Notes: generated by a model from the sequence alone, not told the origin. DNA of 64,000 nucleotides from Conexibacter sp035637995 (GCA_035637995.1 DASRAV010000015.1:62001-126000), one strand, 5' to 3'; shown: positions 1 through 8,676, counted from the first letter of the stretch. Program-made: numbers and translations.

Positions 1-436
1 CGTCGACAGGGGCCGTCCAGTACTTGAACGCCGGCGAGAAGCCCACACCGCCCGTGTCGGAGCGGAAGTAGCCGTAGCCGTTGGACGCCGTCAGGCCGTT
101 GCGGTCCGGGTAGAGCCCCGTGAGCGTCGAGACGATCCCGCCCGCGGTGTGCGAGATGAGGATCGTGTGGTCGTTCGTGAAGAGCGTGCCCTGACCGCGC
201 AGGAAGCTCAGCAGGTGCGGCATCTGCTCGAGGTCGGAGGCGACGTCGGGCCGATCGCGGTTGAAGTGGGTGTTGTCGAACTGAATGGCGATGACGTGCT
301 TGATCCCGCCGCCGAGGTGACAGACGGGGGGCGGCGGCCCGCCGTGCGGGTCCGAGGGATGCGCCGCGGCGACGCCGGGGCTCGCCAGGCAGGCAAGCGC
401 CAGCGCCGCGACCGCCGCGGTCTTGATTCGCTGCAT
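1..436 (-). CDS. Secreted alkaline-phosphatase-fold protein, C-terminus cut by window edge
   Basis: Only the first 145 codons lie in the window; the gene continues past base 1. The N-terminus has a basic start, a hydrophobic Ala/Leu core and an AAAHP cleavage-like region near residue 25, so export is likely. The mature part contains IKHVIAIQFDN, then ILISHTAGGIVSTLTGLYPD, which resembles the nucleophile region of alkaline-phosphatase/sulfatase-like enzymes (Ser/Thr after a loop rich in small residues). The substrate cannot be told. Transcribed leftward, away from the flagellar operon end; a 9-bp inverted repeat precedes its start codon. Confidence 0.75.
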   Translation of the reverse strand, partial: MQRIKTAAVAALALACLASPGVAAAHPSDPHGGPPPPVCHLGGGIKHVIAIQFDNTHFNRDRPDVASDLEQMPHLLSFLRGQGTLFTNDHTILISHTAGGIVSTLTGLYPDRNGLTASNGYGYFRSDTGGVGFSPAFKYWTAPVD

Positions 437-443
437 TGAGACT

Positions 444-486
444 CCGTTCCGTGAGGATGGACGACGCGAGTCAATCGACGGAACGG
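444..486 (-). promoter_or_regulatory. Inverted repeat in the leader of the secreted phosphatase-like gene
   Basis: CCGTTCCGT (444-452) and ACGGAACGG (478-486) are perfect 9-bp inverted copies 25 bp apart, ending 7 bp before the ATG of the leftward gene. In the RNA the stem would lie directly beside the CGGAG ribosome-binding site. It could be a leader hairpin or a dimeric operator; nothing in the sequence decides which. Confidence 0.4.
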
Positions 487-532
487 CGCCCTGCGGTGAT
501 GGGACGGTGACGAACTCGTGACCATCGAGTAT

Positions 533-556
533 GTCGTTGTGCGAGCGCACAACGAC
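533..556 (-). terminator. Hairpin after fliI, probable end of the flagellar operon
   Basis: GTCGTTGTGC (533-542) and GCACAACGAC (547-556) form a perfect 10-bp stem with a 4-nt loop, 18 bp beyond the fliI stop codon. No T-run follows, as is common for hairpin terminators in high-GC actinobacteria. Confidence 0.55.
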
Positions 557-574
557 GGGCGCGGCGATTGTCTG

Positions 575-2038
575 TCAAGCGCGCAGGTTCAACGGCGGGA
601 TCGCGCTCGCGGCGAGCGGGGAGGCGAGGCCGCTGACCGCCGGCATGGGCGGCGGAGGCGACGCGTCGGCGAGCGGCTCGGCGAGCGCGCCGTCGGGCTC
701 CGCGCCGGCGTGCTCGGCGATGCCGGCGGCGATGTCGAGCAGCGCGGCGTCGGCCTCCGCAGCGCTGCTGCGTTCGTCGACGGGCTGGCGCAGGAAGCGC
801 TCGATCCGCGGGCGCAGGTCGATCGCGGCGTCGACGACCGGGTCGGTGCCGCGCTGGTAGGCGCCGATCGCGATCAGGTCCTCCTTCTCGCGGTAGGCCG
901 CGAGCAGCCGCCGGACCGCCTGCCCGGCGTCGCGCACCTGCGGCGAGACGACCTCGCCGACGAGGCGCGAGACGGACTGCAGCACGTCGATCGCCGGGTA
1001 GTGGGAGGCGTGCGCGAGCGCGCGCGTGAGCACGACGTGGCCGTCGAGGATCGAGCGCACGGCGTCGGCGATCGGCTCGTTCATGTCGTCGCCGTCGACG
1101 AGGACCGTGTAGAGGCCGGTGATCGAGCCGGTGGCCGCCGTGCCGGAGCGCTCCAGCAGGCGGGGCAGCTGGGCGAAGACGCTCGGCGTGTAGCCGCGCG
1201 TGGCCGGCGGCTCGCCGATCGCGAGGCCGACCTCGCGCTGCGCCATCGCGAAGCGCGTGACCGAGTCCATCATCAGCATCACGTGCTTGCCCTCGTCGCG
1301 GAAGTGCTCGGCGATCGCGGTCGCCGTGAACGCCGCCTTGATCCGCACGAGCGCCGGCTGGTCGGAGGTCGCGACGACGACGACCGAGTGCGCGAGCGCG
1401 TCGCCGAGGTCGCGCTCGATGAACTCGCGCACCTCGCGACCGCGCTCGCCGACCAGCGCGATCACGTTCACGTCAGCCGTCGTCGAGCGCGCGATCATCC
1501 CGAGCAGCGAGGACTTGCCGACACCGGAGCCGGCGAAGATCCCGAGCCGCTGGCCGCGCCCGCACGGCACGAGCGCGTCCAGCGCGCGCACGCCGAGGTC
1601 GACGCGCTGCTCGATGCGCGGCCGCGCGAGCGGATCCGGCGGAGCGGCGACGGTCGAGCGCGGGCGTCCGCCCGCAGCGATCTCCAAGTCGTCGAGCGGG
1701 CGCCCGAGCCCGTCGATCACGCGCCCGAGCAGGTCGTCGCCGACGCGGATGCGGAACGGCGCACCGGTCGCGCGCGCGGTCGTGCCGGGTCCGATGCCCT
1801 CCATCTCGCCGAGCGGCATCAGCAGCGTGCGCTGCCCGCGGAAGCCGACGACCTCCGCCGGCACCGGTGGATGCCCGCGGTCGCCGTTGACGAGGCAGAC
1901 CTCCCCGACCTCGGCCTGCAGGCCGGTCGCCTCGACGACGAGGCCGATCAGGTCGCTGACGCGGCCGCTGCGACGCGCGAGGTCGCTCCCGCGCAGCATC
2001 GCGCCGGTGCGCTCCAGCAGCGAGGAGCCGTCGCTCAT
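575..2038 (-). CDS. fliI: Flagellar export ATPase FliI
   Basis: 487 aa, normal length for FliI. The F1-beta-like ATPase energises unfolding and export of rod, hook and filament subunits at the base of the flagellum. Walker A GSGVGKSS lies at about residue 170-177, and the LMMDSVTRFAMAQREVGL block (Walker B and family signature) near 255-270. The N-terminal beta-barrel region and C-terminal helical region are present. Last gene of the leftward block; its start overlaps the fliH stop by 4 bp (ATGA), so the two are translationally coupled. A hairpin follows the stop codon. Confidence 0.97.
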   Translation of the reverse strand: MSDGSSLLERTGAMLRGSDLARRSGRVSDLIGLVVEATGLQAEVGEVCLVNGDRGHPPVPAEVVGFRGQRTLLMPLGEMEGIGPGTTARATGAPFRIRVGDDLLGRVIDGLGRPLDDLEIAAGGRPRSTVAAPPDPLARPRIEQRVDLGVRALDALVPCGRGQRLGIFAGSGVGKSSLLGMIARSTTADVNVIALVGERGREVREFIERDLGDALAHSVVVVATSDQPALVRIKAAFTATAIAEHFRDEGKHVMLMMDSVTRFAMAQREVGLAIGEPPATRGYTPSVFAQLPRLLERSGTAATGSITGLYTVLVDGDDMNEPIADAVRSILDGHVVLTRALAHASHYPAIDVLQSVSRLVGEVVSPQVRDAGQAVRRLLAAYREKEDLIAIGAYQRGTDPVVDAAIDLRPRIERFLRQPVDERSSAAEADAALLDIAAGIAEHAGAEPDGALAEPLADASPPPPMPAVSGLASPLAASAIPPLNLRA

Positions 2039-2646
2039 CCGCCGAGCTCCGCGACGACCAGCTCGTGCGCGCGCGCGAGCTGCGTCTCGACCGAGGCGTC
2101 GATCTGGCCCTCCTCGGTGCGCACGACCGCGCCGCCGCGCGCGATGCGCCGCTCGGCCTGCACGTCGCAGTGCTCAATGCCGCCGAGCTCGGCGGCGAAG
2201 CGCTCGGCCGCGGTGCGCACGAGCTCGAGGTCGTCGGGGTGCACGAGCACCGTCACGCGCCGGCGCTCGACGAGGCGGCGCAGCGCGCCGCGCACGCTGT
2301 CGACGACGCGCTCGGGCTCCACCGCGAGCGCGCCGGAGACGATCTTCTCCGCCAGCGCGAGCGCCAGCTCGATCGCGTCGCGCTCGACCGCCTCGGCGGT
2401 CTGGGCGCGCAGCACGGCGACGCCGTCGAGCGCCTCGGCGAGCGCACCCAGCGCGTCCGCGATCTGCGCACGACCCTCGGCGAGCCCGTCCTCGCGGCCC
2501 GCGGCGAGCCCCTCGGCGTGCGCCTCCGAGCGGATCCGCTGCGCGTCCGCCTGCGCGGCGGCCAACGGCGACTCGAGCTCGCGCAGCGAGACCTCCGGCG
2601 GCGCGTCGAGCTGCTCGAACGCGAACGTCGCGATCGTCTCAGACAA
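2035..2646 (-). CDS. fliH: Flagellar assembly protein FliH
   Basis: 203 aa. FliH is the stator-like regulator that holds FliI at the export gate. The sequence shows the expected long Ala/Glu/Arg-rich helical middle (about residues 25-100, coiled-coil character) and a C-terminal part with VLVHPDDLELVRTA, typical of FliH and V-type ATPase E subunits. It overlaps fliG by 8 bp and fliI by 4 bp, so position supports the call even though FliH sequences diverge quickly. Confidence 0.9.
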   Translation of the reverse strand: MSETIATFAFEQLDAPPEVSLRELESPLAAAQADAQRIRSEAHAEGLAAGREDGLAEGRAQIADALGALAEALDGVAVLRAQTAEAVERDAIELALALAEKIVSGALAVEPERVVDSVRGALRRLVERRRVTVLVHPDDLELVRTAAERFAAELGGIEHCDVQAERRIARGGAVVRTEEGQIDASVETQLARAHELVVAELGG

Positions 2647-3703
2647 CGACGTCGCTCCCGCCGCGACCGATCACGAGCGTCCCGGCGTCCTCGAGCCGGC
2701 GCACGATGCCGACGATGCGGCCCTGCGCCTCCTCGACGACGCGCTTCTTCTGCGGCGGCTGAAACTCCATCTCCTCGCGCAGCATCTGCGCGCCGCGCTC
2801 GGACATGTTCCCCAGCAGCCGCTCCTTGACGGTCTCCTCGACGCCGCGCAGCGCGAGCGCGAGGTCCTTCTGGTCGACCTCGCGCAGCACGAGCTGGATC
2901 GAGCGGTCGTCGAGCTTGGCGATGTCCTCGAAGACGAACAGCAGCCGTCGCACCTCCTCGCCGAGCTCGGAGTCCTGCTCGGTGAGCGTGTCGAGCACGT
3001 TGCGCTCGGTCGGGCGGTCGGTGTGGTTGAGGATGTCGGCGAGCGACTTGACGCCGCCGGCGGCCGAGTACTCCTGCTGCACGACGGTCTCCAGCTTGCG
3101 GCGCATGACGTTCTCGATCTCGCGCACGACGTCCGGCGGCGTCTCGCCCATGCGCGCGATCCGCATCGCGATGTCGGCCTGCTGCTCCTCCGGCAGGCAC
3201 GAGAGCACCTGCGCGGCGAGCGTCGTGTGCAGGTTGGCGACGACGAGCGCAATCGTCTGCGCCGCCTCGCTGCGCAGGAACGTGACGATGTGGTCCGGCG
3301 GGGTGCGGCGCAGGAACTCGAACGGACGGCGCTCGATCACGGTCGAGAGGCGGCCGATGATCTCCGCCGCGCGATCGGAGCCGAGCGAGCGCTCGAGCAC
3401 GTCGCGCGCGTAGTCGACGCCGCCGGTCGCGAGCGAGTCGTACGCCTGCACGACGGCGGCGAGCTCCTCGAACACGAACGCGGAGGTGTCGGGGGCGATC
3501 TGGCCCTGCTTCGCCATCTCGAGCGAGAGCGCCTCGATCTCCTCCTCGCGCAGGTGCTTGAAGATGTCCGCGGCCTTCTCGGGGCCGAGCGCGATCAGCA
3601 GGACGGCGGCCTTGCGCCGTCCGACCAGTCGCGGCACGGTGCGCTGCGGCAGTCGCGGGGTGACGTCCTCGACGTCGGCGTCCGGCAGGTCGACGGTGCC
3701 CAT
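2639..3703 (-). CDS. fliG: Flagellar motor switch protein FliG
   Basis: 354 aa, usual length 330-350. FliG joins the MS ring (FliF) to the rotor and contacts the MotA stator. Seen: RRKAAVLLIALGPEKAADIFKHL near residue 28, the middle-domain PPDHIVTFL region, and the C-terminal torque helix region (FVFEDIAKLDDRSIQLVLREVD, near 250-275) with the charged residues the family uses. Its ATG directly abuts the fliF TAG. FliM and FliN are not in the window. Confidence 0.97.
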   Translation of the reverse strand: MGTVDLPDADVEDVTPRLPQRTVPRLVGRRKAAVLLIALGPEKAADIFKHLREEEIEALSLEMAKQGQIAPDTSAFVFEELAAVVQAYDSLATGGVDYARDVLERSLGSDRAAEIIGRLSTVIERRPFEFLRRTPPDHIVTFLRSEAAQTIALVVANLHTTLAAQVLSCLPEEQQADIAMRIARMGETPPDVVREIENVMRRKLETVVQQEYSAAGGVKSLADILNHTDRPTERNVLDTLTEQDSELGEEVRRLLFVFEDIAKLDDRSIQLVLREVDQKDLALALRGVEETVKERLLGNMSERGAQMLREEMEFQPPQKKRVVEEAQGRIVGIVRRLEDAGTLVIGRGGSDVVV

Positions 3704-5236
3704 CTACCGCTCGTCCTCGGACATCCACGCGCGCACCTGCTGCGCGACGCGGTCGGGGTCGCGCGCGACGAGGTCCTCGACCTGCAGGCGCGCGGGCTGC
3801 TCGGGCGTGCGCAGCGGACGCACCTGCGTCGGATGGTCCTCGGCCTCGAGCCGCTCCAGCTCGGCGAGCGTGCGCGGCGCCTGGATCTCGCGCAGCCACG
3901 TCGGCTCGCCGGCGAGCGTCTCGGACTCGCGCTTGCGCAGCTGACGCGTGACGAAGAAGAGGAAGAAGAGCGCGCCGATGCCGAGCAGCGCGAACTTGAT
4001 GTAGCCGCCGAACGTGGCGACCGGGCTCGGCGCAGCCGCGGCGGGCGGCTTGGCGAAGGCGACCTGTCCGACCGACAGCTTGTCGCCGCGCTTGGGGTCG
4101 ATCCCCGCCGCGCTCGCGACCGCCGCCTGGATCTGCGGGATCGCCGACGCCGGGACGGACTTGTCGAGCAGCACCGAGACCTGCTGGCTGTTGACGGCGC
4201 CGGGCGCGATCTTCGTGTGCGTCACGGTCTTGTCGACGCCGAGCGTCGCGTCCTTGACGTCGTGCTTGTAGTTCGAGTTGCCGCCGGCGCCGGTCTGCGC
4301 GTACGACGGCACGTTGTTCGCGCCGGTGCCGGCGGTGCCGCCGGATCCGCCGCCGCCCTTCAGGGTCTCCGTCTCGGTCTTGTCCGTGAGCGGGACGCCC
4401 TTCTTGCCGTAGGTGAGCTGATCCTGCGTCGCCTCGTTCGCGTCGAGGTCGGCGTGCACCTGCACCTGCGCCTTGTCGGGCCCGAGCGTGCGCACGAGCA
4501 TCGCGCCGAGGCTGGAGGAGAGCTGGGAGTCGTAGCGCGCCTCGGCCGCCTGCTTGGCGAGCAGGCCGCCGCCGTCGGCGCCCGCGCCGCCCGCGCCGTT
4601 GGGCCACAGCAGCTGTCCGCTGCCGTCGGTGATCGTGACGTTGTCGGTCTTCAGGCCGGGGACGCTGCCCGCGACGAGCTGCGCGAGGCCGCGCACGGAG
4701 CCGGGGTCGAGCGCGGTCGTGCCCGACAGCAGGACGGCCGCGGTCGCCGGGTTCGTGTTGTCGGCGAACAGCTGCGCCTCCTTGTCGGGGAGGACGAGCT
4801 GGACGCTCGCGCCGGAGACGCCCTGGACCTCTTCGATCGTCTTGGCGATCTCGCCCTCGAGCGCGCGCTGGTAGTTGACCTGCTGCTGGAAGTTGCTGGT
4901 GCCGAGCTTCTGCTTGTCGATCAGCTCGTAGCCGGGCTGCGAGGTGCCCGGCAGGCCGGCGCTCGCGAGCGCGATCCGCGCCTGCGCGGTCTTGCCCTTC
5001 TCGACCGCGAGCGCGGTGCCGTTGTTCTGCAGCTCGTAGCCGATCCCCTTCTGGTCGAGCGCGGCCGTCACCTTGCTCGTCTGGGCGGGGTCGATGCCGG
5101 TCACGAGCGTCGTGTAGCTCGGCGCCGAGGCCATCCGCATCAGCAGCATGATCACCAGCACGGTGCCGATGGCGGTGCCGGCGAGCGCGACGCGTCCGCG
5201 GGGGGAGAGGTTGAGCAGCAGGGCACGCAGGGGCAT
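3704..5236 (-). CDS. fliF: Flagellar MS-ring protein FliF
   Basis: 510 aa. FliF forms the MS ring in the cytoplasmic membrane and is the base on which the rod is built. A first transmembrane helix lies at about residues 18-35, the periplasmic YscJ/FliF domain follows (IDPAQTSKVTAALDQKGIGYELQ), then a Gly-rich loop near 300, and a second transmembrane helix near 418-440 with a cytosolic FliG-binding tail. The start has only a modest ribosome-binding site, 23 bp after the fliE stop. Stop and fliG start abut. Confidence 0.96.
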   Translation of the reverse strand: MPLRALLLNLSPRGRVALAGTAIGTVLVIMLLMRMASAPSYTTLVTGIDPAQTSKVTAALDQKGIGYELQNNGTALAVEKGKTAQARIALASAGLPGTSQPGYELIDKQKLGTSNFQQQVNYQRALEGEIAKTIEEVQGVSGASVQLVLPDKEAQLFADNTNPATAAVLLSGTTALDPGSVRGLAQLVAGSVPGLKTDNVTITDGSGQLLWPNGAGGAGADGGGLLAKQAAEARYDSQLSSSLGAMLVRTLGPDKAQVQVHADLDANEATQDQLTYGKKGVPLTDKTETETLKGGGGSGGTAGTGANNVPSYAQTGAGGNSNYKHDVKDATLGVDKTVTHTKIAPGAVNSQQVSVLLDKSVPASAIPQIQAAVASAAGIDPKRGDKLSVGQVAFAKPPAAAAPSPVATFGGYIKFALLGIGALFFLFFVTRQLRKRESETLAGEPTWLREIQAPRTLAELERLEAEDHPTQVRPLRTPEQPARLQVEDLVARDPDRVAQQVRAWMSEDER

Positions 5237-5259
5237 AGAGAAAAGCTCCGGCTAGATGT

Positions 5260-5571
5260 CTAGATCTGGGTGTGGAAGATGTCGTTGATGGCCTCGGCGC
5301 CCTTGGTGCGGATCTGCCCGGCGAGCTGCATCGCAAGCTGGGCCTTCTCCACGGCGACGACGACGGACGAGGCATCGGTGGCGGTGCCGTCGGCGAGCGA
5401 CTGCGATGCGGCCGCAGCGGTGTCCTGCAGCTCGCTGAGCTTGCCGACCTGCTGGGAGAGCATCGCGCCGAAGCCGCCGCCGTCGGCGGGCGCGACCGGC
5501 GCGTCGGCGACGTTCGGGATCTGCCAGTCGCCGCCGAGGACGGCGCTGGGGTTGATCGGGGGGATCGTCAC
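5260..5571 (-). CDS. fliE: Flagellar hook-basal body protein FliE
   Basis: 103 aa, typical of FliE, the adaptor between the MS ring and the proximal rod. The C-terminal half has the family pattern of a helical SSVVVAVEKAQLAMQLAGQIRTKGAEAINDI segment, here split as VVVAVEKAQLAMQLA and KGAEAINDI. It overlaps the flgC stop by 4 bp (ATGA) and precedes fliF. Confidence 0.94.
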   Translation of the reverse strand: MTIPPINPSAVLGGDWQIPNVADAPVAPADGGGFGAMLSQQVGKLSELQDTAAAASQSLADGTATDASSVVVAVEKAQLAMQLAGQIRTKGAEAINDIFHTQI

Positions 5572-6017
5572 CGCAGCAGCTCGAGCGTCTTCGAGAACAG
5601 CGTCTTGGCGGACTGCATCGCGGTCACGTTCGCCTCGTAGCTGCGCGAGGCGCTGATCAGGTCGACCATCTCCGTGACGGGATTGACGTTCGGCAGCGTG
5701 ACGTAGCCCTGCGCGTCGGCGTCGGGGTGACCGGGGTCATAGACGCGGCGCGGGGCGGACGGGTCCTCGACGATGCCGGCGACCTGCACGCCCGCGGGCG
5801 CCTGCGCGTTGCTCGTGCCGGCGATCGCGCCGCTGAGCAGCGAGCCGAAGCTGGAGCCGGAGGCCTCCTGCAGGACGACCTCGCGACGGCGGTACGGCTG
5901 GCCGTTCGCGCCCTCGGTCGTCTGCGCGTTGGCGAGGTTGCCGGCGGTCGTGTCCATCCGCAGGCGCTCGGCCGAGAGGCCGCTGCCGGCGACGTCGATC
6001 GCGTCGAACAGGCCCAT
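5568..6017 (-). CDS. flgC: Flagellar proximal rod protein FlgC
   Basis: 149 aa; FlgC is a proximal rod subunit. Begins MGLFDAIDVAGSGLSAERLRMD followed by the rod-family GNLANAQTT motif; the C-terminus NPVTEMVDLISASRSYEANV is the conserved FlgC/FlgG-type helix that packs in the rod. The frame is open further upstream, but the ATG at 6017, overlapping the flgB TGA by one base (TGATG on the coding strand), gives the right family start. Confidence 0.96.
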   Translation of the reverse strand: MGLFDAIDVAGSGLSAERLRMDTTAGNLANAQTTEGANGQPYRRREVVLQEASGSSFGSLLSGAIAGTSNAQAPAGVQVAGIVEDPSAPRRVYDPGHPDADAQGYVTLPNVNPVTEMVDLISASRSYEANVTAMQSAKTLFSKTLELLR

Positions 6018-6382
6018 CAGCGCACACCCATCGCGGTCTGGAGGATCGCGTTGCGCGTGTTGGCGACCTGCACGAGCGCCTCGTACTCGAGCGAGTTCTC
6101 GGCGAGCGAGGCGGACTCCTGGTCGGGGTCGACGCCGCTGCCGTCCGGGCGCATCACGCGGCCGGTCTCGACGGTCGGCGAGAAGGCGACGGAGGAGAGG
6201 TCGGTGCCGCCCACGCCGTCGGACGCCTGAGCGGCGCGCAGCGTCGCGTGGAAGTCGACGTCGCGGCGCTGATAGCCGGGCGTGTTGACGTTCGCAAGGT
6301 TGTTCGTGAGCAGCGTCTGGCGCAGCGAGGACCCGCGCATGGCGGCCTCGAGCAAGAGCTGTGTGCTGTCGAAGAGCGTCAT
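6017..6382 (-). CDS. flgB: Flagellar proximal rod protein FlgB
   Basis: 121 aa. FlgB is a proximal rod subunit. It has LLTNNLANVNTPGYQRRDVDF at residues 25-45, the rod/hook N-terminal signature, and a C-terminal helix SLEYEALVQVANTRNAILQTAMG. The open frame extends well upstream but that part looks like shadow coding of the neighbour; the ATG at 6382 fits family length. A Shine-Dalgarno-like AAGGAGG lies 22 nt upstream, unusually far. A sigma-28-type promoter is at 6451-6477. Confidence 0.95.
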   Translation of the reverse strand: MTLFDSTQLLLEAAMRGSSLRQTLLTNNLANVNTPGYQRRDVDFHATLRAAQASDGVGGTDLSSVAFSPTVETGRVMRPDGSGVDPDQESASLAENSLEYEALVQVANTRNAILQTAMGVR

Positions 6383-6450
6383 CGAGTCGTGTGGTTCCGG
6401 CTCGCCTCCTTGGCACTGCTCACGACCCCCTCCATGGGGATCACGCAGGT

Positions 6451-6477
6451 GGATCGGCCGCGCGCGCCGCGTCTTTA
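6451..6477 (-). promoter_or_regulatory. Sigma-28-type promoter of flgB-flgC-fliE-fliF-fliG-fliH-fliI
   Basis: On the minus strand TAAA (6477-6474), 15 bp, GCCGATCC (6458-6451). The published FliA/SigD consensus is TAAA-N15-GCCGATAA/AT, so the -35 and six of eight -10 bases match. The predicted start of transcription is near 6444, about 60 nt before flgB. The -35 overlaps the stop codon of the upstream gene. Confidence 0.6.
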
Positions 6478-6813
6478 GCGGACGTGGTCGAGCACGGGCC
6501 GCGGCTCGGGCAGGCCCATGCCGTAGCCGCGCGCCGCGCGGCGCGCGCGGTCGACCCCGTTCAGGTCGCGACCGAGCTCGGCGACGAGCACGGACAGCGC
6601 GGCGGTCGTCCGCTCCTGCAGCGCGGCGGCGCGTGCGAGCGCCGCGCGCGCGGACGCGGGCGGGCGCGCCGGCAGCGAGGCGACGAGCGTCGTGCGCTGC
6701 TGGGCGAGCGCGACGAGCTCGCCCACGCGCTCGAGCGCGAACGCCGAGACGAGCGCGAGCTCCTGCTCGGCGATCGCGGCGAGCCGCTCGTAGGGGTCCG
6801 TCTCCGGGCTCAC
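6475..6813 (-). CDS. FliT-like flagellar export chaperone (tentative)
   Basis: 112 aa from the GTG at 6813, which overlaps the fliS TGA (GTGA). No strong motif; the protein is almost wholly alpha-helical, rich in Ala, Leu, Arg and Glu, with a proline-containing break (ARPPAS) in the middle. Size, helicity and position directly after fliS match the FliT/FlgN class of small chaperones for filament cap and junction proteins. The assignment is by context, not by a diagnostic residue. Confidence 0.6.
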   Translation of the reverse strand: MSPETDPYERLAAIAEQELALVSAFALERVGELVALAQQRTTLVASLPARPPASARAALARAAALQERTTAALSVLVAELGRDLNGVDRARRAARGYGMGLPEPRPVLDHVR

Positions 6814-7220
6814 GCCGGAGCGGCGGCCTCGAGGGCCCGTACCTGCGGGGACTCCGCAAGCTGCGCCCATGCCTCGCGCAGCTCGCCGAGCAGCTCGCTC
6901 ACCTTGTCGAGCTGGTCGGCGTCCTGCTTCATGCGGCCCTCGGCGAGCAGCCGCTGGCAGAAGACGTAGATCGCCTGGAGCCGCTCGGCGACCTCGCCCT
7001 GGCTGAGGTCGAGCGTCGCGAGCAGGTGCTCGACGATCGCCTCCGCGCGGCGCAGGCGCTCGTGCGCGACGGGCACGTCCCCGCCGCGCATCGCGACGGC
7101 AGCCTGGTAGAGGAAGCGGCGGGCGCCGTCGTAGAGCATCACGACAAGCCGCTCCGGCGTCGCGGTGAGGACCGCGCTCTCTCGATACGCCTGCGGCGAA
7201 GCCGCGAGATTCGTGCTCAT
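6810..7220 (-). CDS. fliS: Flagellin-specific chaperone FliS
   Basis: 136 aa, right size. FliS binds the C-terminus of flagellin in the cytosol and keeps it export-ready. Contains the family core AYRESAVLTATPERLVVMLYDGARRFLYQA (residues 11-40, quoted in part) and the EVAERLQAIYVFCQRLL helix. The true ATG is at 7220 with a GGAAGG ribosome-binding site. A sigma-28-type promoter lies in the gap to fliD. Its presence implies that flagellin is encoded elsewhere in the genome. Confidence 0.95.
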   Translation of the reverse strand: MSTNLAASPQAYRESAVLTATPERLVVMLYDGARRFLYQAAVAMRGGDVPVAHERLRRAEAIVEHLLATLDLSQGEVAERLQAIYVFCQRLLAEGRMKQDADQLDKVSELLGELREAWAQLAESPQVRALEAAAPA

Positions 7221-7260
7221 GGGCCTTCCCGGTGATTCAGAGGTGGATCCGTCTCCCCGG

Positions 7261-7287
7261 TGATCGGTCCGGCGGCGCGAAGGTTGA
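7261..7287 (-). promoter_or_regulatory. Sigma-28-type promoter of fliS
   Basis: Minus strand: TCAA (7287-7284), 15 bp, ACCGATCA (7268-7261), in the 70-bp gap between fliD and fliS. Predicted start near 7254, about 34 nt before the fliS ATG. The -10 differs from GCCGATAA at two places. Confidence 0.5.
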
Positions 7288-7290
7288 GCG

Positions 7291-8676
7291 CTATTGGAGC
7301 GAGGCGATCTGGCCGGAGAGCCACTGGCTCTGCGACTGGCTCTGCGAGAGCGCGGCCTCCATCGCGGCGAACTGCGCGCGCAGCGCCGTCTCGCGCAGGG
7401 CGAGGCGATCGTCCATGCTGGCCATGTTCGCCTGCAAATCCTTGATCTCGTCGCCCGCGCCGTTGATGCGGATGTCGAGCGGGCCGCCGGTGGTGTCGGC
7501 GGCATGCACGACGGCCTCGAACGAGCGTGCCCAGCCGCCGGCGTTGTTGACGCCGGCGAGCAGGTTGCGCACGCCGCCCTGATCGGTCGCGAGCGCCTTG
7601 TCGAGCTTCGCCGCGTCGAGCGTGAGCTTGCCGTCGAGCGCGTCCTGCGAGATCGTCGGCGAGGCGTCGCCGGTCGAGATGCCGAGGTCGGCGAGGCTGT
7701 CCATCCCTGCCGGCAGGCCGGCGACCGGCGTGTAGATCGCCTGGCGCATGGTGCTGAGCAGGTCGGTGAGCTGCGTGTCGCCGTTCAGCATGCCCTTCTG
7801 CCGGTCGGCGTCGGTCGTCGCGCCCGGGACCGTCTTCTCGGTCAGCTTCGAGCGGATCGCGTCGACCGTGGAGTTGTAGACGTCGACGAACGCCTGCAGC
7901 TTCTGCTTGATCGCGTCGGGGTCGGCGGCAGGCGGGTCGACGGTGATCGTCAGCGCGCCGGTCGTCGTCGTGACGCCCTTGAGCGTGAGCTTGACGCCGG
8001 CGATCGCGCTCGTGACGGTGTTCGACGACGAGGTCCCGGCGACGCCGTCGACCGTGAACTGCGCGTCCTTGCCCTGGCGCGCCTTGGCGGCCTGCTCGGT
8101 CAGCGCGCCGGTCGGGTCGGTGACGGCGATGTAGCCGCCGCCGGTGTCGCCGGTCTGGCGCGAGGAGAGCACGAGCGTGCCGCTGTCGGTCGCGGCGGCG
8201 TAGACGGTCGCATTCGTGTCGGAGTTGATCGCCGTGACGACGTCGGTGATCGAGGCGCCCGCGGCGACCGCCGTGGCGTGGCCGTCGATCGTGATCGAGC
8301 CGGCGCTCGCGGGGCTCGCGAACGTGAACGTCCGCTGCGCGGAGTTCGCCAGCTGCGAGACCTCGACCTGATAGCCGCCGATGCCCGCGCCCGTCGCGGA
8401 GCTCGCGACGACCTTCGTCGGATCGCTCGACTCGACGGCCTGCGTCTGCGCCCAGAGCGTGACCGAGCGCAGGCCCTGCGCGGCCGACTCGACGGAGCGC
8501 AGGCGGGTCTGGAAGTCCTGCAGCAGCGTCTGGCGCGCCTGCGTGAGCGTCTGCTGCTGCGCCAGGCGATCGCGCGGCTGGCGCTCGATCGCCATCAGCT
8601 GGTCGACGATCGAGTTCGTGTCGAGCCCGGAGGCCAGCCCCCCGACGTTCAGCAGCGGTGTCGAGGAGACGGTCAT
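7291..8676 (-). CDS. fliD: Flagellar filament cap protein FliD
   Basis: 461 aa. FliD (HAP2) caps the filament and inserts flagellin monomers. N-terminus has NVGGLASGLDTNSIVDQLM (FliD_N), the middle carries the variable Ala/Thr/Gly-rich domains, and the C-terminal FliD_C region has QKLQAFVDVYNSTVDAI and a final coiled segment ending SQWLSGQIASLQ. The start overlaps the flaG stop by one base. Confidence 0.96.
   Translation of the reverse strand: MTVSSTPLLNVGGLASGLDTNSIVDQLMAIERQPRDRLAQQQTLTQARQTLLQDFQTRLRSVESAAQGLRSVTLWAQTQAVESSDPTKVVASSATGAGIGGYQVEVSQLANSAQRTFTFASPASAGSITIDGHATAVAAGASITDVVTAINSDTNATVYAAATDSGTLVLSSRQTGDTGGGYIAVTDPTGALTEQAAKARQGKDAQFTVDGVAGTSSSNTVTSAIAGVKLTLKGVTTTTGALTITVDPPAADPDAIKQKLQAFVDVYNSTVDAIRSKLTEKTVPGATTDADRQKGMLNGDTQLTDLLSTMRQAIYTPVAGLPAGMDSLADLGISTGDASPTISQDALDGKLTLDAAKLDKALATDQGGVRNLLAGVNNAGGWARSFEAVVHAADTTGGPLDIRINGAGDEIKDLQANMASMDDRLALRETALRAQFAAMEAALSQSQSQSQWLSGQIASLQ

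Noticed and set aside
518..5263. A 1581-codon open frame on the plus strand over fliI-fliF
   Set aside because: It is the antisense shadow of GC-rich genes: Arg/Ala-rich, no domain, and the minus strand holds complete fliI, fliH, fliG and fliF.
2253..5375. A 1040-codon minus-strand open frame in another phase over fliF-fliG
   Set aside because: Low-complexity Arg/Ala/Pro translation with no motif; the fliF and fliG frames have clear family motifs.
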